This document shows positions 62,493-64,000 of a DNA stretch of 64,000 nucleotides, piece by piece (the first letter of the stretch is position 1; every line of letters starts with the position of its first letter). The position numbers and the translations under genes are program-made. A model generated the notes under the pieces. That model ran no database searches and was not told the origin of the DNA. It saw only the letters and a program-made list of their open reading frames with translations. Origin of the DNA: Candidatus Saccharimonadota bacterium (GTDB lineage: Bacteria; Patescibacteriota; Saccharimonadia; Saccharimonadales; Saccharimonadaceae); assembly GCA_905372835.1 (NCBI GenBank), contig CAJPQK010000003.1, positions 5,627 through 69,626 of the forward strand. Direction: 5' to 3'.

Positions 62493-64000
<1,508 letters not shown>

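Overview
The window looks like a chromosomal segment of a Candidatus Saccharibacteria (TM7, Patescibacteria) genome. The evidence is a Gram-positive-type envelope without outer-membrane genes (class-C-like sortase, LPXTG protein, two VanY-type D,D-carboxypeptidases), small unannotated membrane proteins of the DUF3048, DUF4367 and PEGA types, no anabolic pathways, a type IV prepilin and DprA, and an F-type ATP synthase operon. UGA behaves as a stop codon throughout. The taxonomic call is inference from gene content; no rRNA is present.

Layout. 1-9.4 kb: truncated exodeoxyribonuclease III, a frameshifted and an intact VanY, a sortase, a PEGA protein, a DUF4367 protein and gltX. 9.4-16.5 kb: DUF3048 protein, two histidine kinases with two response regulators, tRNA-Glu and a pseudouridine synthase. 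16.5-26.8 kb: der, pth, a DUF475/TerC protein, and a divergently regulated metal island (a nicotianamine-synthase-like enzyme, a COG0523 GTPase and a Cys-rich protein facing a Fur/Zur-type regulator; a second COG0523 gene lies nearby), then an unassigned ~317-nt RNA facing dprA. 26.8-33.4 kb: topA, the LPXTG substrate of the sortase, a DHH phosphoesterase and two tandem HExxH proteins. 33.4-34.1 kb: a highly structured transcription unit with an 86-codon ORF, ending in a complete type III hammerhead ribozyme directly before cysS. 34.1-44.8 kb: cysS, AI-2E permease, ABC exporter, two-component system, Gre-like factor and P-type ATPase. 44.8-47.4 kb: an AT-rich two-gene Gabija-like defence pair next to tRNA-Gln. 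47.6-55.8 kb: prepilin, rlmD-type methyltransferase, second P-type ATPase and a UvrD/RecB-like helicase-nuclease. 55.8-56.8 kb: a second structured unit (three-way-junction RNA, 58-codon ORF, two tRNA-like folds, strong terminator). 56.8-64 kb: dus, two unknown genes and the ATP synthase genes atpA (partial), atpG, atpD and atpC with an extra gene inserted.

Two genome-wide habits stand out. First, in more than 20 genes the -10 box ends only 5-8 nt before the start codon, so most first-gene mRNAs should be leaderless; Shine-Dalgarno sites are mainly at operon-internal genes. Second, several stretches, some coding, are chains of short perfect hairpins: the 33.7-kb ORF, the 56.0-kb ORF, and in-frame inserts in der and dus.
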